A model generated the notes under the pieces. The model had not been told where the DNA came from and made no database searches. It worked only from the letters and a program-made list of their open reading frames with translations. Positions 12,270 to 12,727 of a stretch of 12,727 nt of DNA are shown here, in pieces. The position numbers and the translations under genes are program-made. The stretch spans positions 1 through 12,727 of the forward strand of contig URLC01000011.1 in the NCBI GenBank assembly GCA_900548695.1. The letters are read 5' to 3'. Each line of letters opens with the position of its first letter. Position 1 is the first letter of the stretch. Source of the DNA: an uncultured Mycoplasmatota bacterium (GTDB lineage Bacteria > Bacillota_I > Bacilli_A > RF39 > UBA660).

Positions 12270-12727
12270 ATGAAAGGATATAAAGGATTTGATAGAGATT
12301 TAAAGTGCAGAGGGTTTCAATATAAAATAGGCGAAACATTCGAAGAAAATGTAAAACCTGAATGTTGTGAAAGCGGATTTCATTTTTGTGAATATCCATT
12401 GGATGTGTTTGCTTATTACGAACCAACAACAAGCAGATTTTGTGAGGTTGAAGCTTTAGGGAAAATTGATAATAATGATGAAGATTCAAAAGTGTCAACA
12501 AATAAAATAAAAATCGGAGCAGAATTATCTTTTGAAAGATTAACAAAGGCAAGTATTGATTTCATTTATGAAAGGGTTAAGAAAGATAATAAAAAGTCTG
12601 CTCATAAAGAAGAGGACAGTTCAGTAGCGAGCAACACAGGATACAGTTCAGTAGCGAGCAACACAGGAAACAGTTCAGTAGCGAGCAACACAGGAAACAG
12701 TTCAGTAGCGAGCAACACAGGAAACAG
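12270..12727 (+). CDS. DUF7666-like protein with nonapeptide repeats (partial)
   Basis: This gene runs off the window, and 152 residues are visible. The N-terminal domain (1-100) has MKGYKGFDRDLKCRGFQY, a CCESGFHFC cluster (Cys32, 33, 40), then EYPLDVFAYY and the motif SRFCEVEALG. This pattern is recalled from DUF7666-type proteins in phages and Bacillota. A basic linker leads to residue 117, where the nine-residue repeat S-S-V-A-S-N-T-G-N begins. Four full units are visible. Related proteins I recall continue with many such units and a glycine-rich end; a beta-solenoid or trimeric fold is likely. AAAGGAG precedes the start. Function is unknown. Confidence 0.75.
   Translation, partial: MKGYKGFDRDLKCRGFQYKIGETFEENVKPECCESGFHFCEYPLDVFAYYEPTTSRFCEVEALGKIDNNDEDSKVSTNKIKIGAELSFERLTKASIDFIYERVKKDNKKSAHKEEDSSVASNTGYSSVASNTGNSSVASNTGNSSVASNTGN
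12618..12727 (+). repeat. 27-bp tandem coding repeat
   Basis: Units at 12618, 12645, 12672 and 12699 encode S-S-V-A-S-N-T-G-(N/Y). Units 2-4 are identical in DNA; unit 1 differs only in its last codon (TAC for AAC). The array is cut by the window end. Near identity implies recent expansion or slippage. Confidence 0.95.

Larger units (their letters stand above)
4975..12727. mobile_element. Left part of an integrated temperate phage or related element
   Basis: The layout is that of a temperate siphophage of Gram-positive bacteria: an integrase facing a tRNA locus, a leftward lysogeny block, a divergent operator region, and a rightward early block with replication and recombination genes. The element continues past the right edge, and no structural, packaging or lysis genes are visible. 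An integrative conjugative element is a less likely alternative, since the DnaD initiator, helicase-loader and recombination genes fit a phage better. Confidence 0.85.

Noticed and set aside
12220..12552. Minus-strand frame opposite the DUF7666-like gene
   Set aside because: It runs against a coupled rightward operon with strong ribosome sites and gives only a Leu/Phe/Ile-rich product.
12618..12727. 27-bp repeats as a CRISPR array
   Set aside because: The units are directly tandem with no spacers, in frame and within an open coding sequence.

Overview
This window is AT-rich DNA from a low-GC Gram-positive bacterium (Bacillota). The evidence is the strong AAGGAGG-type ribosome binding sites, a lipobox lipoprotein, a DUF1003 protein, and TGA used as a normal stop, which argues against a mycoplasma-type code. 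I cannot name the genus from sequence alone. The window joins three blocks: a small accessory cassette (1-2871), a stretch of host chromosome ending in two tRNA genes (2895-4974), and the left part of a temperate prophage or related integrated element (about 4975 to the right edge, where it is cut).

Accessory cassette. An exact 60-bp repeat at 1-60 and 2812-2871 brackets four rightward genes. They encode a small secreted protein with a signal peptide and a CPNC motif, a multi-pass membrane protein, an ABC ATPase whose Q-loop glutamine is replaced by glutamate, and a short four-helix membrane protein. The ATPase resembles the LanF/NukF-type self-immunity ATPases of bacteriocin producers. My reading is a bacteriocin-like secreted peptide with its own export or immunity transporter, carried as a unit between direct repeats. 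The peptide belongs to no family I can name, so this is the best candidate here for an undescribed system.

Host block. An alpha/beta hydrolase, a DUF1003 membrane protein and a DUF1307-like lipoprotein are tightly packed. tRNA-Arg(CCG) begins only 9 bp after the lipoprotein stop, followed by tRNA-Thr(GGT) and a two-way terminator.

Prophage. Leftward from the control region run a cI/ImmR-type repressor, an ImmA-type metallopeptidase, an HsdR N-terminal-like nuclease protein, a small basic protein and a tyrosine integrase whose 3' end faces the tRNAs. The control region (8149-8290) holds three 19-bp operator-like palindromes spaced exactly 30 bp apart, with promoters on both strands. A fourth operator lies after the Cro-like gene. 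Rightward run Cro-like and MerR/excisionase-like DNA-binding proteins, a small membrane protein, a DnaD-type replication initiator, a zinc-finger protein probably acting as helicase loader, several small coupled genes, a recombination-type protein and a DUF7666-like protein with nine-residue repeats that runs off the window. The initiator gene contains a likely origin: three iterons about 22-23 bp apart followed by a very AT-rich stretch. Genes in the rightward operon often overlap by one to a few bases, which suggests translational coupling. No structural phage genes or right attachment site are in the window. No gene-free stretch exceeds 300 bases; the longest, 61-283, holds only a weak possible promoter.
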